Shown here one piece after another: positions 32,158 through 41,081 of a stretch of DNA of 64,000 nucleotides; the first letter of the stretch is position 1, and each line of letters begins with the position of its first letter. The DNA is taken from the NCBI GenBank assembly GCA_964517605.1, contig CAZFCE010000011.1, forward strand, positions 111,665-175,664, read 5' to 3'. The position numbers and the translations under genes were made by a program. This DNA comes from J095 sp964517605 (lineage in GTDB: Bacteria > Chloroflexota > Anaerolineae > 4572-78 > J111). A model generated the notes under the pieces. It saw only the letters and a program-made list of their open reading frames with translations, did not search any database and was not told where the DNA came from.

Positions 32158-35057
32158 AGTTCACCTCCGCGCCAGGCCGCTTCGAGTTGCACCACCGGCA
32201 GTTCGATGGCCCCGGCGCGCAGCACCGGCTCCGCCGTTACCCGGCCAATTTCTGCCACCGGGCAGCCCCGTAGCGATTCTTCAAAGGCGGCGGCCTGCGC
32301 CGGTTCAACTTCGACCAGCCAGCGCCCGCTGCTTTCGCTGAACAAAGTGATGAGGGGGTGTGCAGCGTCAGCGGGCACGGCATCGAGATTAATGGATAAG
32401 CCCAGCCCACCGGCCAGCGCCATTTCGGCGGCGGCCACGGCCAGCCCGCCTTCGCTGCAATCGTGGCAGGCGCGTACCTGCCCGGCGCGAATGGCCCGGT
32501 GCAACTGCCGGGCGGTTTGCAGCGGCGCGTCCGGCAGGCCGGGCGCGGTGGTGGTGGTTAGCCCCGCGTATTCGGCCAGCAGCGAGCCGCCCAGTTCGGC
32601 GTGGGTTTGGCCCACCATGTACAGCCGGTTGCCGGGCGCTTTCAAATCCATAGTGACGGCCTGTTGAATATCGGGCACAATGGCAATAGCCGAGATGAGC
32701 AGCGTGCCGGGGATGGGGGTGCGCTGGCCGTCGCGGCCTACGTATTCATTGTTAAGGCTGTCTTTGCCGCTAATAAAGGGCGCGTTAAAGGCGCGGGCGG
32801 CGTCGTGGCAGCCTTTGGCGGCGCGCACCAGCCCGCCCAACCGGTCGGGTAAATTGGGGTTGCCCCAGCAAAAGTTATCCAGCAGGGCCAGCGTGTCGGG
32901 GTCGGCTCCCACGGCCACGGCGTTGCGCACGGCTTCGTCTACCACGGCCAGCGCCATGCGGTAGGGGTCAATCAAGCCGTACAGCGGGTTGATGCCGTTG
33001 CTCACGGCCACGCCTTTTTGGGAGTGACGAGTAGCGAGTGACGAGTGACGAGTGAACGGGCGAATGACCGCCGCATCGCTGGGGCCGTGGTTTTTAATGC
33101 CGGTGAGCGGTTTTACCACCGCGCCGCCTTGCACTTCGTGGTCGTAGGTGCGGATGATGGCTTCTTTGCTGGCCACATTGGGGTTGGCCAGCAGCGCCAG
33201 CAGCGCCTCCGCCGGGTTGATGGCATCGAGTTGGGCCAGATCAATGGGGCGGGGTTCGGGCGGTTGCCATTCGGCGGCCAGGTTAAGGCGGGGGTGGCCA
33301 TCGTGCAGCAGTTCCATAGGCAAATCAACCACCGCCGCGCCGTTGTAGGTCACAACCATGCGGGCATCGCCGCTAATCAGGCCGATGTCGTCCCATTCCA
33401 CCTCAAACCGGCGGCAGAGTTCGGCCAGCCGGGGCAGGTTTTCGGGCGGCACGGCCAGCACCATGCGCTCCTGCGCCTCGGATAGCCAAATTTCCCACGG
33501 GCGCAGGCCGCTGTATTTTAAGCCGACTTGCGTGAGTTCTACCGCCGCGCCCAGTTGGCTGCCCATTTCGCCCACCGCCGAGGAGAGGCCGCCCGCGCCG
33601 CAATCGGTAATGGCCTGGTACAGCCGCTCGTCGCGGGCCAGCATAATCACTTCGGTCACATCTTTTTCAATGATGGGGTCGCCAATTTGCACGGCGGTGC
33701 TGGCAAATTCGGCCTGGCCGGTGTCGCTGTCCAAATCCAGCGAGGAGAAAGTGGCCCCGCGCAGCCCGTCGCGGCCCGTGCGCCCGCCCAGCACAATAAT
33801 GCGGTCGCCTACGCGCGGGTTGGTAACGTGGCTGCCTTTGGGGGCCAGTCCGGCGCAGCCGCAAAACACCAGTGGATTGGCGGTGTAGCCGGGGTGGTAC
33901 AACACCGCGCCGTTAACATTGGGAATGCCCATTTTGTTGCCGTAATCGCCCACGCCGGCCACCACGCCGGCCTGCACCCGGCGCGGGTGCAGCGAGCCGT
34001 CGGGCACGTCGGCGGCGGGCAGGTTTTGCGGGCCAAAACAAAGCACGTCGGTCACGGCAATGGGCCGGGCCGACACGCCCACCACATCGCGGATAACGCC
34101 GCCCACGCCGGTGTTAGAGCCGCCAAACGGTTCCAGCGCCGAGGGGTGGTTGTGCGTTTCTACTTTGAAGGAGAGTTCGTACTCGTCATCAAAATCAACA
34201 ATGCCGGCGTTATCCACAAAAGCCGAAATGAGCCACGGTTTGTGGCAGGCTTCGGTGGCGGCGCGGATGGTAGCACGCAAAAGCCCGTCGATGATTTCTT
34301 CTCGGACGGGCTGCGGTGCGGCGTAATCTGTTTCTTTGTAGGTAATGCGGGCCTTGAACGTTTTGTGAAAGCAGTGTTCGCTCCAGGTTTGGGCGGCCAT
34401 TTCCACTTCGGCGTCGGTGAGTGGCCGGTTTTGCCGGCGGCTAAAATCGCGCAGCACCGCCATTTCGGCCAGGTTGAGGGCCAGCCGCCGCTGCTGGCTG
34501 AGCGCCGTTAAGTCGGCGTCGTCTAAATCCCGCAGGTCTATTTGCTCCACCACGGCGTCGGCGGCCTGCGTTTCGATAAAGGCCGGGGCGATGGGGCCAA
34601 GTTTGTATTGCTGCACCACCTCGTTGCACAGCACTTGTTTGGCCAGCCGGTGCAAATCGGCGGCGGTTAGCTGGCCTTCTACCTGATAGCGGTAGCCGGT
34701 GGCCACCTGCACCGGCGGAAAGCCCAGGCGTTGGGCGGCCTGCCGCACCTCAAAGGCTTCGCGGTCGGTTACGCCGGGCCGAAATTCCACCTCGATGACC
34801 GGCGCGGTGGCGGCGGGCGGTTGGCCCTCAACCCATTGCCAGGTAAAACGCTCCACCACCGGGTCGGCCAGCAGGCGGCGGCACAGGGTTTCAACGTGGT
34901 TTTCGGTTAGCTCGGAATGGCGGAGAAAAAACAGGCGGGCGGCATGGATGGCGGTAACACTGGCCAGCCCCACATCGTGGGCGGCTTGTCGCCGGGCAGC
35001 GGTGCCGGGCGGCGTGGACTCGGTACTAAAAATCTCAACACGGGCGTATCGATTCAT
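32154..35057 (-). CDS. purL: FGAM synthase large subunit with N-terminal PurS-like region
   Basis: The 967-residue protein makes FGAM from FGAR using ammonia from PurQ and ATP. Residues 1-165 look like two PurS-like halves fused in tandem, so a separate purS is not needed. The linker has QTWSEHCFHKTFKA. The synthase core has VETHNHPSALEPFGGSNTGVG, and a second ATP-like half follows. A 12-residue stretch near residues 668-680 (TRHSSLATRHSQ) is encoded by a heptamer repeat at 33020-33054 and is not part of the normal family sequence. GAGAGGGC precedes the ATG. It is the first gene of the operon. Confidence 0.95.
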   Translation of the reverse strand: MNRYARVEIFSTESTPPGTAARRQAAHDVGLASVTAIHAARLFFLRHSELTENHVETLCRRLLADPVVERFTWQWVEGQPPAATAPVIEVEFRPGVTDREAFEVRQAAQRLGFPPVQVATGYRYQVEGQLTAADLHRLAKQVLCNEVVQQYKLGPIAPAFIETQAADAVVEQIDLRDLDDADLTALSQQRRLALNLAEMAVLRDFSRRQNRPLTDAEVEMAAQTWSEHCFHKTFKARITYKETDYAAPQPVREEIIDGLLRATIRAATEACHKPWLISAFVDNAGIVDFDDEYELSFKVETHNHPSALEPFGGSNTGVGGVIRDVVGVSARPIAVTDVLCFGPQNLPAADVPDGSLHPRRVQAGVVAGVGDYGNKMGIPNVNGAVLYHPGYTANPLVFCGCAGLAPKGSHVTNPRVGDRIIVLGGRTGRDGLRGATFSSLDLDSDTGQAEFASTAVQIGDPIIEKDVTEVIMLARDERLYQAITDCGAGGLSSAVGEMGSQLGAAVELTQVGLKYSGLRPWEIWLSEAQERMVLAVPPENLPRLAELCRRFEVEWDDIGLISGDARMVVTYNGAAVVDLPMELLHDGHPRLNLAAEWQPPEPRPIDLAQLDAINPAEALLALLANPNVASKEAIIRTYDHEVQGGAVVKPLTGIKNHGPSDAAVIRPFTRHSSLATRHSQKGVAVSNGINPLYGLIDPYRMALAVVDEAVRNAVAVGADPDTLALLDNFCWGNPNLPDRLGGLVRAAKGCHDAARAFNAPFISGKDSLNNEYVGRDGQRTPIPGTLLISAIAIVPDIQQAVTMDLKAPGNRLYMVGQTHAELGGSLLAEYAGLTTTTAPGLPDAPLQTARQLHRAIRAGQVRACHDCSEGGLAVAAAEMALAGGLGLSINLDAVPADAAHPLITLFSESSGRWLVEVEPAQAAAFEESLRGCPVAEIGRVTAEPVLRAGAIELPVVQLEAAWRGGEL
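33020..33054. repeat. Heptamer repeat inside purL, in frame
   Basis: Five units (GGGAGTG, ACGAGTA, GCGAGTG, ACGAGTG, ACGAGTG) total 35 bases and are read through by purL without a stop. The same units occur between other genes in this window, so this looks like a repeat that spread into a coding region. Confidence 0.8.
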
Positions 35058-35094
35058 TTGCCCTCTCGTTCAGTTGGGTGTAAAAATTGCAACC

Positions 35095-35122
35095 ATTATG
35101 CCACTATTGGCGGTTTGGGCAA
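35095..35122 (-). promoter_or_regulatory. Probable promoter of the pur operon
   Basis: TTGCCC (35122-35117) and CATAAT (35100-35095) lie on the minus strand, 16 bases apart and about 40 bases before the purL ATG. Confidence 0.45.
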
Positions 35123-35137
35123 AATTACCATCAATAA

Positions 35138-35290
35138 GTTCTGTGAGTTCTGAGTTGGGTGAGTTAAATGAGTTGGGTGAGTTCTGTGAGTTGAACCAAT
35201 CTGCGTTTATAACACTCTACTCATCTTACTCACAAAACTCACAGAACTCCAAAACTCACAAAACTCCCTAACTCATTGAACTCACAAAAC
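35138..35290. repeat. Long GAGTT/AACTC heptamer repeat between purL and guaB
   Basis: Left half: repeated GTGAGTT, CTGAGTT and GGGTGAGTT units. Right half: ACTCAC, AAACTC and ACAGAACTCC units in the opposite sense, so a long imperfect hairpin of about 150 bases is possible. It ends next to the guaB Shine-Dalgarno. Confidence 0.72.
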
Positions 35291-35316
35291 TGTTTTTATT
35301 ATGAGGAGAAATAAAA

Positions 35317-36792
35317 ATGACCGACGATCTATTTGCAAACGAAGCCTATACTTTTGACGATGCGTTGTTGCTGCCGGGCTATTCCGAAGTGCTGCCGGGC
35401 GAGGTGAATTTGCGCACCCGGCTGGCGCGCGAGGTGTGGTTGAACATTCCGGTGGTATCGGCGGCAATGGACACCGTAACCGAGGCGCGGCTGGCCATCG
35501 CGCTGGCCCGCGAGGGCGGCATCGGCGTGATTCACCGCAATATGCCCATTAAAGACCAGGCCGAACACGTAGACCAGGTAAAACGCTCCGAGGCGGGCAT
35601 GATTACCAACCCCATCACGTTGCACCCGCACCAAACTCTGGCCGATGCCGAGGTGATTATGGGCCGCTACCACATTTCGGGCATTCCCATTACCGCCGCC
35701 GATGAATCGGGCCGGCTGGTGGGCATTTTAACCAACCGCGACATCCGCTTTACCCAAAATCTCAATCAGCCGATTGCCGATTTTATGATGAGCAAAAATC
35801 TGGTAACGGCGTCAGTGGGCACTACACTGGAAGAGGCGCAGGCAATTTTGCAAACGCATCGCATTGAAAAATTGCCGCTGGTGGATGAAAACGGCATTCT
35901 TAAGGGGTTGATTACCGTCAAGGATATTATGAAAAAGATTGACTACCCCAACGCCGCCACCGACGCGCAGGGGCGGCTGCGGGTAGCGGCGGCCATCGGC
36001 GTGGGGCCGGATTATCAGGAGCGGGCGGCGGCGCTGGTGGCCGCCGGAGCCGATGTGCTGGCCATTGACACCGCCCACGGCCACAGCCGCAAGGTGATTG
36101 AGGCCATCGAGTGGACGCGGGCTAACTTCCCGGCCACGCCGGTGATTGGCGGCAACGTGGCCACCGCCGAAGGCGCGCGGGCGCTGGCTCAGGCCGGGGT
36201 TGAAGCCATAAAAATTGGCGTGGGAGCCGGCTCAATTTGCACCACGCGGATTATCGCCGGGGTGGGCGTGCCGCAACTGAGCGCCGTGGCCGCCTGCGCC
36301 CGCGCCGCCGCCGAGTTCAACATTCCGGTCATTGCCGATGGCGGCATTCGCTACTCCGGCGATGCGGTCAAGGCGCTGGCTGCCGGCGCGGCGGCGGTAA
36401 TGCTGGGCAGCGTGCTGGCCGGGGTAGAAGAAGCTCCCGGCGACGTGATTTTGTACGAAGGCCGCCGGTACAAGGATTACCGGGGCATGGGCAGTTTGGG
36501 GGCCATGACCAAATTCAGCAAAGACCGCTACGGCACCGGCCAAACCTCGGACAGCGGTAAAACCGTGCCCGAAGGCGTGGAAGGGCGCGTGCCGTACAAA
36601 GGCCACATGCGCGATATGGTGTACCAGTTTGCCGGTGGCATTCGCTCCGGGATGGGCTATGTGGGGGCGGCGTCGCTGCCGGAGTTGCAGCAAAAGGCCA
36701 AGTTTGTGCGGATTAGCAACGCCGGGCTGATTGAAAGCCACGTGCACGATATTGTGCTCACCAAACAAGCGCCCAATTACAGCCCGCAATAA
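35317..36792 (+). CDS. guaB: IMP dehydrogenase
   Basis: The protein has 491 residues, the usual length. It oxidises IMP to XMP with NAD+, the committed step to GTP. The barrel is split by a CBS pair (about residues 95-210). Motifs include TFDDALLLPGYSEVLP, PVVSAAMDTVTEARLA, IKIGVGAGSICTTR with the catalytic Cys, DGGIRYSGDAVKALAAGA, and the flap with FSKDRYGTGQ. GAGGAGAAATAAAA precedes the ATG. It is divergent from the purine operon. Confidence 0.97.
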   Translation: MTDDLFANEAYTFDDALLLPGYSEVLPGEVNLRTRLAREVWLNIPVVSAAMDTVTEARLAIALAREGGIGVIHRNMPIKDQAEHVDQVKRSEAGMITNPITLHPHQTLADAEVIMGRYHISGIPITAADESGRLVGILTNRDIRFTQNLNQPIADFMMSKNLVTASVGTTLEEAQAILQTHRIEKLPLVDENGILKGLITVKDIMKKIDYPNAATDAQGRLRVAAAIGVGPDYQERAAALVAAGADVLAIDTAHGHSRKVIEAIEWTRANFPATPVIGGNVATAEGARALAQAGVEAIKIGVGAGSICTTRIIAGVGVPQLSAVAACARAAAEFNIPVIADGGIRYSGDAVKALAAGAAAVMLGSVLAGVEEAPGDVILYEGRRYKDYRGMGSLGAMTKFSKDRYGTGQTSDSGKTVPEGVEGRVPYKGHMRDMVYQFAGGIRSGMGYVGAASLPELQQKAKFVRISNAGLIESHVHDIVLTKQAPNYSPQ

Positions 36793-36799
36793 GGGATTT

Positions 36800-36820
36800 A
36801 CGAATGACGAGTGACGATAT
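36800..36820. repeat. Short heptamer repeat after guaB
   Basis: ACGAATG, ACGAGTG and ACGATAT are three consecutive units eight bases past the guaB stop. Confidence 0.6.
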
Positions 36821-36855
36821 TCCGGCGATGAATTTGCGGGGACAAGCCTCGTCTG

Positions 36856-36892
36856 TTTTCACGCCGTGAAAATAAAATATCACGCCGTGAAA
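36856..36892. promoter_or_regulatory. Tandem pair of CACGCCGTG palindromes
   Basis: The first copy is a 17-base perfect dyad (TTTTCACG-C-CGTGAAAA). The second core CACGCCGTG lies 21 bases further, two helical turns away, with the same right flank GAAAATA. It could be an operator pair or a repeat. No neighbouring promoter was found. Confidence 0.4.
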
Positions 36893-36928
36893 ATAGAGAG
36901 TGGTACAAAAGTAAGTGACAAATACGTC

Positions 36929-36955
36929 ATTTCGAGACGCGAAGCGTCGAGAAAT
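36929..36955. repeat. REP-like palindrome
   Basis: ATTTC-GA-GACGC-GAA-GCGTC-GA-GAAAT is an imperfect palindrome preceded by GTC. It resembles the widespread GTCATTTCGAGCG...GAGAAATC family of repetitive extragenic palindromes. Confidence 0.55.
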
Positions 36956-36983
36956 CCCTGAAAATTAAGATTGCTTCCTTTCA

Positions 36984-37025
36984 CCTTCCAGGAAACTGAA
37001 ACACTGAAACCAGCTTCCTGGAAGG
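36984..37025. repeat. Long hairpin CCTTCCAGGAA/TTCCTGGAAGG
   Basis: Perfect 11-base arms lie around about 20 bases that contain two ACTGAAAC units. The right arm is followed by TTTTA, so it might also end guaB transcripts. Confidence 0.5.
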
Positions 37026-37076
37026 TTTTATCCTCCACCAACGTAAGTCCTAAATTACTTGGCTCATGTTAAGTAC

Positions 37077-37108
37077 AAGTGACCGGCACTTAAAGTGCCG
37101 GTCACTTT
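37077..37108. terminator. Bidirectional terminator hairpin
   Basis: AAGTGACCGGCACTT and its perfect complement AAGTGCCGGTCACTT meet nearly without a loop. It sits between the convergent guaB and hutG genes. T-runs are short, so termination strength is uncertain. Confidence 0.55.
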
Positions 37109-37210
37109 AGCACTTGCTCACTGAAAAATTCGTGGTATTCGTCCAATTTGGGTTATTCGGGTTAAGAATTTGCCGGTTTATGCCCAAAGTGTTCGGTAGC
37201 CGGATAATTA

Positions 37211-38158
37211 TTAACCGTAATTGGCTAAAATTTGATGGACCACGGCGGCGGCCAGTTGGGCCGTTTGGCGCAGTTTGGCCTGTTTGTCCGCCTCGGTTTC
37301 GGTGAACGGCTCGCCAAACAACTCGCGCCACGAGTTGCGCCGCGCCGACACCTCCACCACATCCGCGCCGGCCAGCGGGCCGCCAGCCGCAATTTTGGCC
37401 GCCAATTCCAGCGCAAAGGCGGCGGGCAGCCCCCGTTCCGCCGGGGCGCTCACGCCCGGCGCGGCTCCGGCTTCTACGGCGTCAATATCCACGCTCAGGT
37501 AGAGGCCATCGGTGCCGGCCAACGCCACCCGCAGCGCCCGCGCCGCCACCCGCTCCGGCGAATCGCAGGCTTTATCACCAATGATGGTGACGCCGTGGGC
37601 GCGGGCAAATTCGGCCATCAGCTTGAAAATGGTAGACGAGGAGTGGTAAATGCCAATGGCGACCACGTTTTGGCCGCGCACAATTCCGGCTTCAATCAGC
37701 CGCCGAAAGGAGTTGCCGCTGCTTACCAGCCCGTTAACCCCGGCGTGGCTTTCCAGCGGGCGCATGTCCAGGTGGGCATCAATGTAAATCAGCCCCAGCT
37801 TTTGGCCGGGCCGCGCCTGCGCCACGCCCCGCACCAGCGGAAACGTCAGCGAGTGGTCGCCGCCCAGCGCCACGGGCAATTGCCCGGCCCGGCACACCTG
37901 TTCAACCTCGGCGGTAATCAGCGCGTGGACGGCGTCAGTAAGCGCCTGCTGCTGCTGAATGGCTGCCGGGTCGTCGCGGGTGGCGGCGGTGGGCGGCAGG
38001 TGATAGCCGGCCAGCGGCAGTTCGCGCCGGGGCCGGGCCGGGCCGAGTTCGGCCAGCACCGCCGCCGGGCCGGCGGCCGCGCCGGTTACGCCCCGCCCAA
38101 ACCGGAGCATCATCTCAATGCCGCCCTCAAACGGGCAGGCGAGTAACATCGGGTTCAT
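37211..38158 (-). CDS. hutG: Ureohydrolase, probably formimidoylglutamase
   Basis: The protein has 315 residues. The binuclear Mn site motifs of the arginase/agmatinase family are visible: ALGGDHSLTFP, YIDAHLDMRP and SVDIDAVE. As the last gene of a hutU-hutH-hutI operon it most likely cleaves N-formimidoylglutamate to glutamate and formamide. The sequence alone cannot exclude agmatinase or arginase. A terminator lies about 100 bases downstream. Confidence 0.8.
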   Translation of the reverse strand: MNPMLLACPFEGGIEMMLRFGRGVTGAAAGPAAVLAELGPARPRRELPLAGYHLPPTAATRDDPAAIQQQQALTDAVHALITAEVEQVCRAGQLPVALGGDHSLTFPLVRGVAQARPGQKLGLIYIDAHLDMRPLESHAGVNGLVSSGNSFRRLIEAGIVRGQNVVAIGIYHSSSTIFKLMAEFARAHGVTIIGDKACDSPERVAARALRVALAGTDGLYLSVDIDAVEAGAAPGVSAPAERGLPAAFALELAAKIAAGGPLAGADVVEVSARRNSWRELFGEPFTETEADKQAKLRQTAQLAAAVVHQILANYG

Positions 38159-38174
38159 GGGTATGTTCGCTTTC

Positions 38175-38247
38175 TAATAGCAGATAGCCGGTAGCTTTTT
38201 AGTTTCACTAACCGCTATCTGCTAATCGCTAACTGCTATTGGCTAAT
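38175..38247. repeat. Heptamer repeats overlapping the hutI stop codon
   Basis: CGCTATC, TGCTAAT, CGCTAAC, TGCTATT and GGCTAAT occupy 38213-38247, and TAGCAGATAGC-type units run in the opposite sense before them. The last three codons and the stop of hutI lie inside the array. Confidence 0.65.
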
Positions 38248-39507
38248 CACCTGCCCCCGCTTGATGACGGTTTCCACCGGATTTCCGCCAAATTCATACG
38301 CCAGGTAACGATAATCCGGCGCGGCCAGAATGAGCAAATCGGCCTGTTTGCCGGGTTCAATGGAGCCAAGCCGTTGGCCCAGCCCCACGGCGTGGGCGGC
38401 GTTGATGGTAACGGCGTTGAGTGCCTCGGCGGGGGTGAGGCGCTGGTAGCGGCAGGCCAGCGCCATAACCAGCGGCAGCGATGGGCACGGCGCGGAGCCG
38501 GGGTTAATATCGGTGGAGAGGGCCAGCGCCACCCCGGCTTCGATGAGGGCGCGGGCGTTGGCAAAGTGGCTGCTGCCCAGGTTAAAATTAACCGCCGGCA
38601 GCACCACGCCCACCGTGTTCGATTGGCCCAGCCGGGCCATGTCGTCTGCCGGGGTCACGTCCAGGTGATCCACCGAAACCGCGCCCAGTTCCACCGCCAG
38701 CGTTACGCCGCCCAGCGACACAAACTCGTCGGCGTGGAGTTTGGGGCGCAGGCCGTGGGCCAGCCCGGCCCGCAGCACCCGCGCCGTTTGCTCGCGGGAA
38801 AAAACGTTGGCCTCGCAAAAGACATCGCAGAAAAAGGGTAAATCGGCGGCGGCAAATGGCGATTGGCGATACCACCCGGCGGCGGCGGGCAGCATTTCCT
38901 CAATTACCAGATCAACGTAACCGGCGGCATTGTTTTTAAATTCCGGCGGGATGGCGTGCGCTCCCAAAAACGTGGGAATCAACTCAACCGGCTGGGCTGT
39001 AGCCAGCGCGGCGATGGCCCGCAGCATGGCAAGTTCGCCGGCGGTGTTCAGCCCGTAGCCGGTTTTTACCTCGGCGGTGGTGGTGCCCAGCGCCAGCATG
39101 GCCGCCAGCCGGGGGCGCGCCTCGGCCACCAACTGCTCCGGCGAGGCGGCGCGGGTGGCCCGCATGGTGCCGGCAATGCCGCCGCCCGCCTGCATAATTT
39201 CCATGTAGGTTGCGCCGCGCACCCGCTGCTCAAATTCATCTACCCGGTTGCCGGCGTAAACCACGTGGGTGTGGCAATCCACCAGGCCGGGGCAAACCGC
39301 CCGGCCCCCGGCATCGAGCGTGCGGCGGGCGGTGTAATCGGCTTTTATTTGGGCGGATTGGCCCACGGCCACAATCTGGCCGTGGTTAACGGCCACCGCG
39401 CCGTTTTCAATCAGGCCGACGGTTTGCAAATCTGCGCCGCGTTTTGGCCCGGCGGGACTGGCGCACGTAGCCAGCGCGGCGTTGGTAATCAGCAAATCAA
39501 TGTTCAT
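38236..39507 (-). CDS. hutI: Imidazolonepropionase
   Basis: The 423-residue protein starts at ATG 39507 (MNIDLLITNAALATC). It is an amidohydrolase that opens 4-imidazolone-5-propionate to formimidoylglutamate. Metal ligands appear in CPGLVDCHTHVVYAGNR and later LHADEFVS, LDVTPADD and LSTDINPGSAPC. The start overlaps the end of hutH by 11 bases. Confidence 0.95.
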   Translation of the reverse strand: MNIDLLITNAALATCASPAGPKRGADLQTVGLIENGAVAVNHGQIVAVGQSAQIKADYTARRTLDAGGRAVCPGLVDCHTHVVYAGNRVDEFEQRVRGATYMEIMQAGGGIAGTMRATRAASPEQLVAEARPRLAAMLALGTTTAEVKTGYGLNTAGELAMLRAIAALATAQPVELIPTFLGAHAIPPEFKNNAAGYVDLVIEEMLPAAAGWYRQSPFAAADLPFFCDVFCEANVFSREQTARVLRAGLAHGLRPKLHADEFVSLGGVTLAVELGAVSVDHLDVTPADDMARLGQSNTVGVVLPAVNFNLGSSHFANARALIEAGVALALSTDINPGSAPCPSLPLVMALACRYQRLTPAEALNAVTINAAHAVGLGQRLGSIEPGKQADLLILAAPDYRYLAYEFGGNPVETVIKRGQVISQ

Positions 39508-41071
39508 CGGCCACCGCTTGGCTAACGGCCTCCACCAGCGAGCCATCGGCCACCAGTTGCCGCACCGCCTCAATGTGCGGGTACATCACCGTGTCGGCCT
39601 CAATGAACGGCACGCGTCGGCGGATTAGCCGGTAGGCCGGGCCGGTGCCCTGTCCCAGTTGCGCCGCCGGCCCCAGCTTTTGCTTGCGAAAGTCAATGCC
39701 TTGCGCCGCGGCCAGCAGTTCCAGCCCCAGCATTTGCTCCACGTTCTGGATAATCTGGCGGGCTTGCAGCGCCGCCGTCACGCCCATGCTCACGTGGTCT
39801 TCTACGTTGGCCGAAGTGGGGATGGTGTCGGCGCTGGCGGGGTGGGCCAGCACCTTGTTTTCGGCGGCCAGCGCGGCGGCGGTGTACTGGGTAATCATAA
39901 AGCCGGAGTTTAGCCCACCGTTTTGGGTGAGAAACGCCGGCAGGGCGTGGGCGTTGCTGGCTTCATCGGTGAGGCGCATTAGCCGGCGCTCGGAAATGTT
40001 GCCCAGTTCGGTCATGGCCAGCGCCAGGTAATCCATGGCAATGGCCAGCGGCTCGCCGTGAAAGTTGCCGCCCGATAGCACGGTAATTTCGCCGGAATCA
40101 TCATCAACAAAAATGAGCGGGTTATCGGTTACGGCGTTCAGTTCAATTTCGATGACCCAGCGGGCGTAGGCAATGGCATCGCGCACCGCGCCGTGCACCT
40201 GCGGAATGCAGCGCAGGGTGTAGGCATCCTGCACGTTATGCGGATCGTGGTGGCGGGTAAAATCGCTATCGCGCAGCAGCTTGCGCAGGTAGGCGGCGCA
40301 ATTAAGCTGGCGCGGAAAGGGGCGCAACTGGTGAATGCGCTCATCAAACGCCAGCGCCGTGCCGTGCAGCGCCTCCAGGCTGAGGCAGCCGGCCACGTCG
40401 GACACCCGGCTGAGCCGCCGGGCATCGGTTACGGCCAGCGCGCCGAGGGCGCACATAACGGCGGTGCCGTTGGTGAGCGCCAGCCCTTCTTTGGCCGCCA
40501 GCGTGATCGGCTCCAGGCCGGCCCGGCGCAGCGCCTCGCCGCCGGGCAGCACCGCGCCGCCAAATTCGGCTTCGCCCAGGCCAATGATAGGCAGGGCCAT
40601 GTGCGCCAGCGGAGCCAGATCGCCGCTGGCTCCCAGCGAGCCTTTTTGCGGGATGACCGGATGCACGCCGGTGTTGAGCAAATCGAGCAGCCGTTGCAGG
40701 GTGCCCAGCCGCAGCCCGGAATGGCCGCGCGCCAGCGTGTTGGCCCGGATGAGCATAATGGCGCGAGTGGTCGCCCGGTCAAACGGATGGCCCACGCCCA
40801 CGGCGTGGCTCATAACAATGTTGCGCTGCAACTGCTCTACCTGGTCGGGCGAGATGAGCCGGTCTTTGAACGCGCCAAAGCCGGTGGTAATGCCGTAGGC
40901 CACCTCGCCGCGATTCAGCAGGGTTTGCACGGCTGCGGCGGCGCGGGTAACGCCGTGTTGGGCGGCGGCGCTCAGTTCTACGCGGGGTTGGCCGGGCGCA
41001 CCATAGGCCACCGCCAAAACCTGATCCAGAGTAAGGGATTGTCCATCTAAAAAAACGGTTTCGTTGGTCAT
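39497..41071 (-). CDS. hutH: Histidine ammonia-lyase
   Basis: The 524-residue enzyme removes ammonia from histidine to give urocanate. The MIO cofactor forms from the Ala-Ser-Gly in KGSLGASGDLAPLAHMAL near residue 146. YGITTGFGAFKD, NGTAVMCALGALAV and QDAYTLRCIPQVHG are also typical. It follows hutU by only ten bases. Confidence 0.96.
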   Translation of the reverse strand: MTNETVFLDGQSLTLDQVLAVAYGAPGQPRVELSAAAQHGVTRAAAAVQTLLNRGEVAYGITTGFGAFKDRLISPDQVEQLQRNIVMSHAVGVGHPFDRATTRAIMLIRANTLARGHSGLRLGTLQRLLDLLNTGVHPVIPQKGSLGASGDLAPLAHMALPIIGLGEAEFGGAVLPGGEALRRAGLEPITLAAKEGLALTNGTAVMCALGALAVTDARRLSRVSDVAGCLSLEALHGTALAFDERIHQLRPFPRQLNCAAYLRKLLRDSDFTRHHDPHNVQDAYTLRCIPQVHGAVRDAIAYARWVIEIELNAVTDNPLIFVDDDSGEITVLSGGNFHGEPLAIAMDYLALAMTELGNISERRLMRLTDEASNAHALPAFLTQNGGLNSGFMITQYTAAALAAENKVLAHPASADTIPTSANVEDHVSMGVTAALQARQIIQNVEQMLGLELLAAAQGIDFRKQKLGPAAQLGQGTGPAYRLIRRRVPFIEADTVMYPHIEAVRQLVADGSLVEAVSQAVADEH

Positions 41072-41081
41072 GGATAGTTCA

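Larger units (their letters stand above)
36793..37210. other. Repeat- and hairpin-rich region between guaB and hutG
   Basis: No gene is seen in these 418 bases. From left to right they hold a heptamer trio, a pair of identical CACG-C-CGTG palindromes, a REP-like palindrome, a long hairpin (36984-37025) and a bidirectional terminator (37077-37108). It looks like a collection point for small repeats between convergent genes. Confidence 0.7.

Noticed and set aside
33528..34511. 327-codon frame opposite purL
   Set aside because: It lies over conserved purL sequence and shows no start signal or family motif.
37232..38146. 304-codon frame opposite hutG
   Set aside because: The minus strand carries the arginase-family metal motifs. 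This frame is a shadow.
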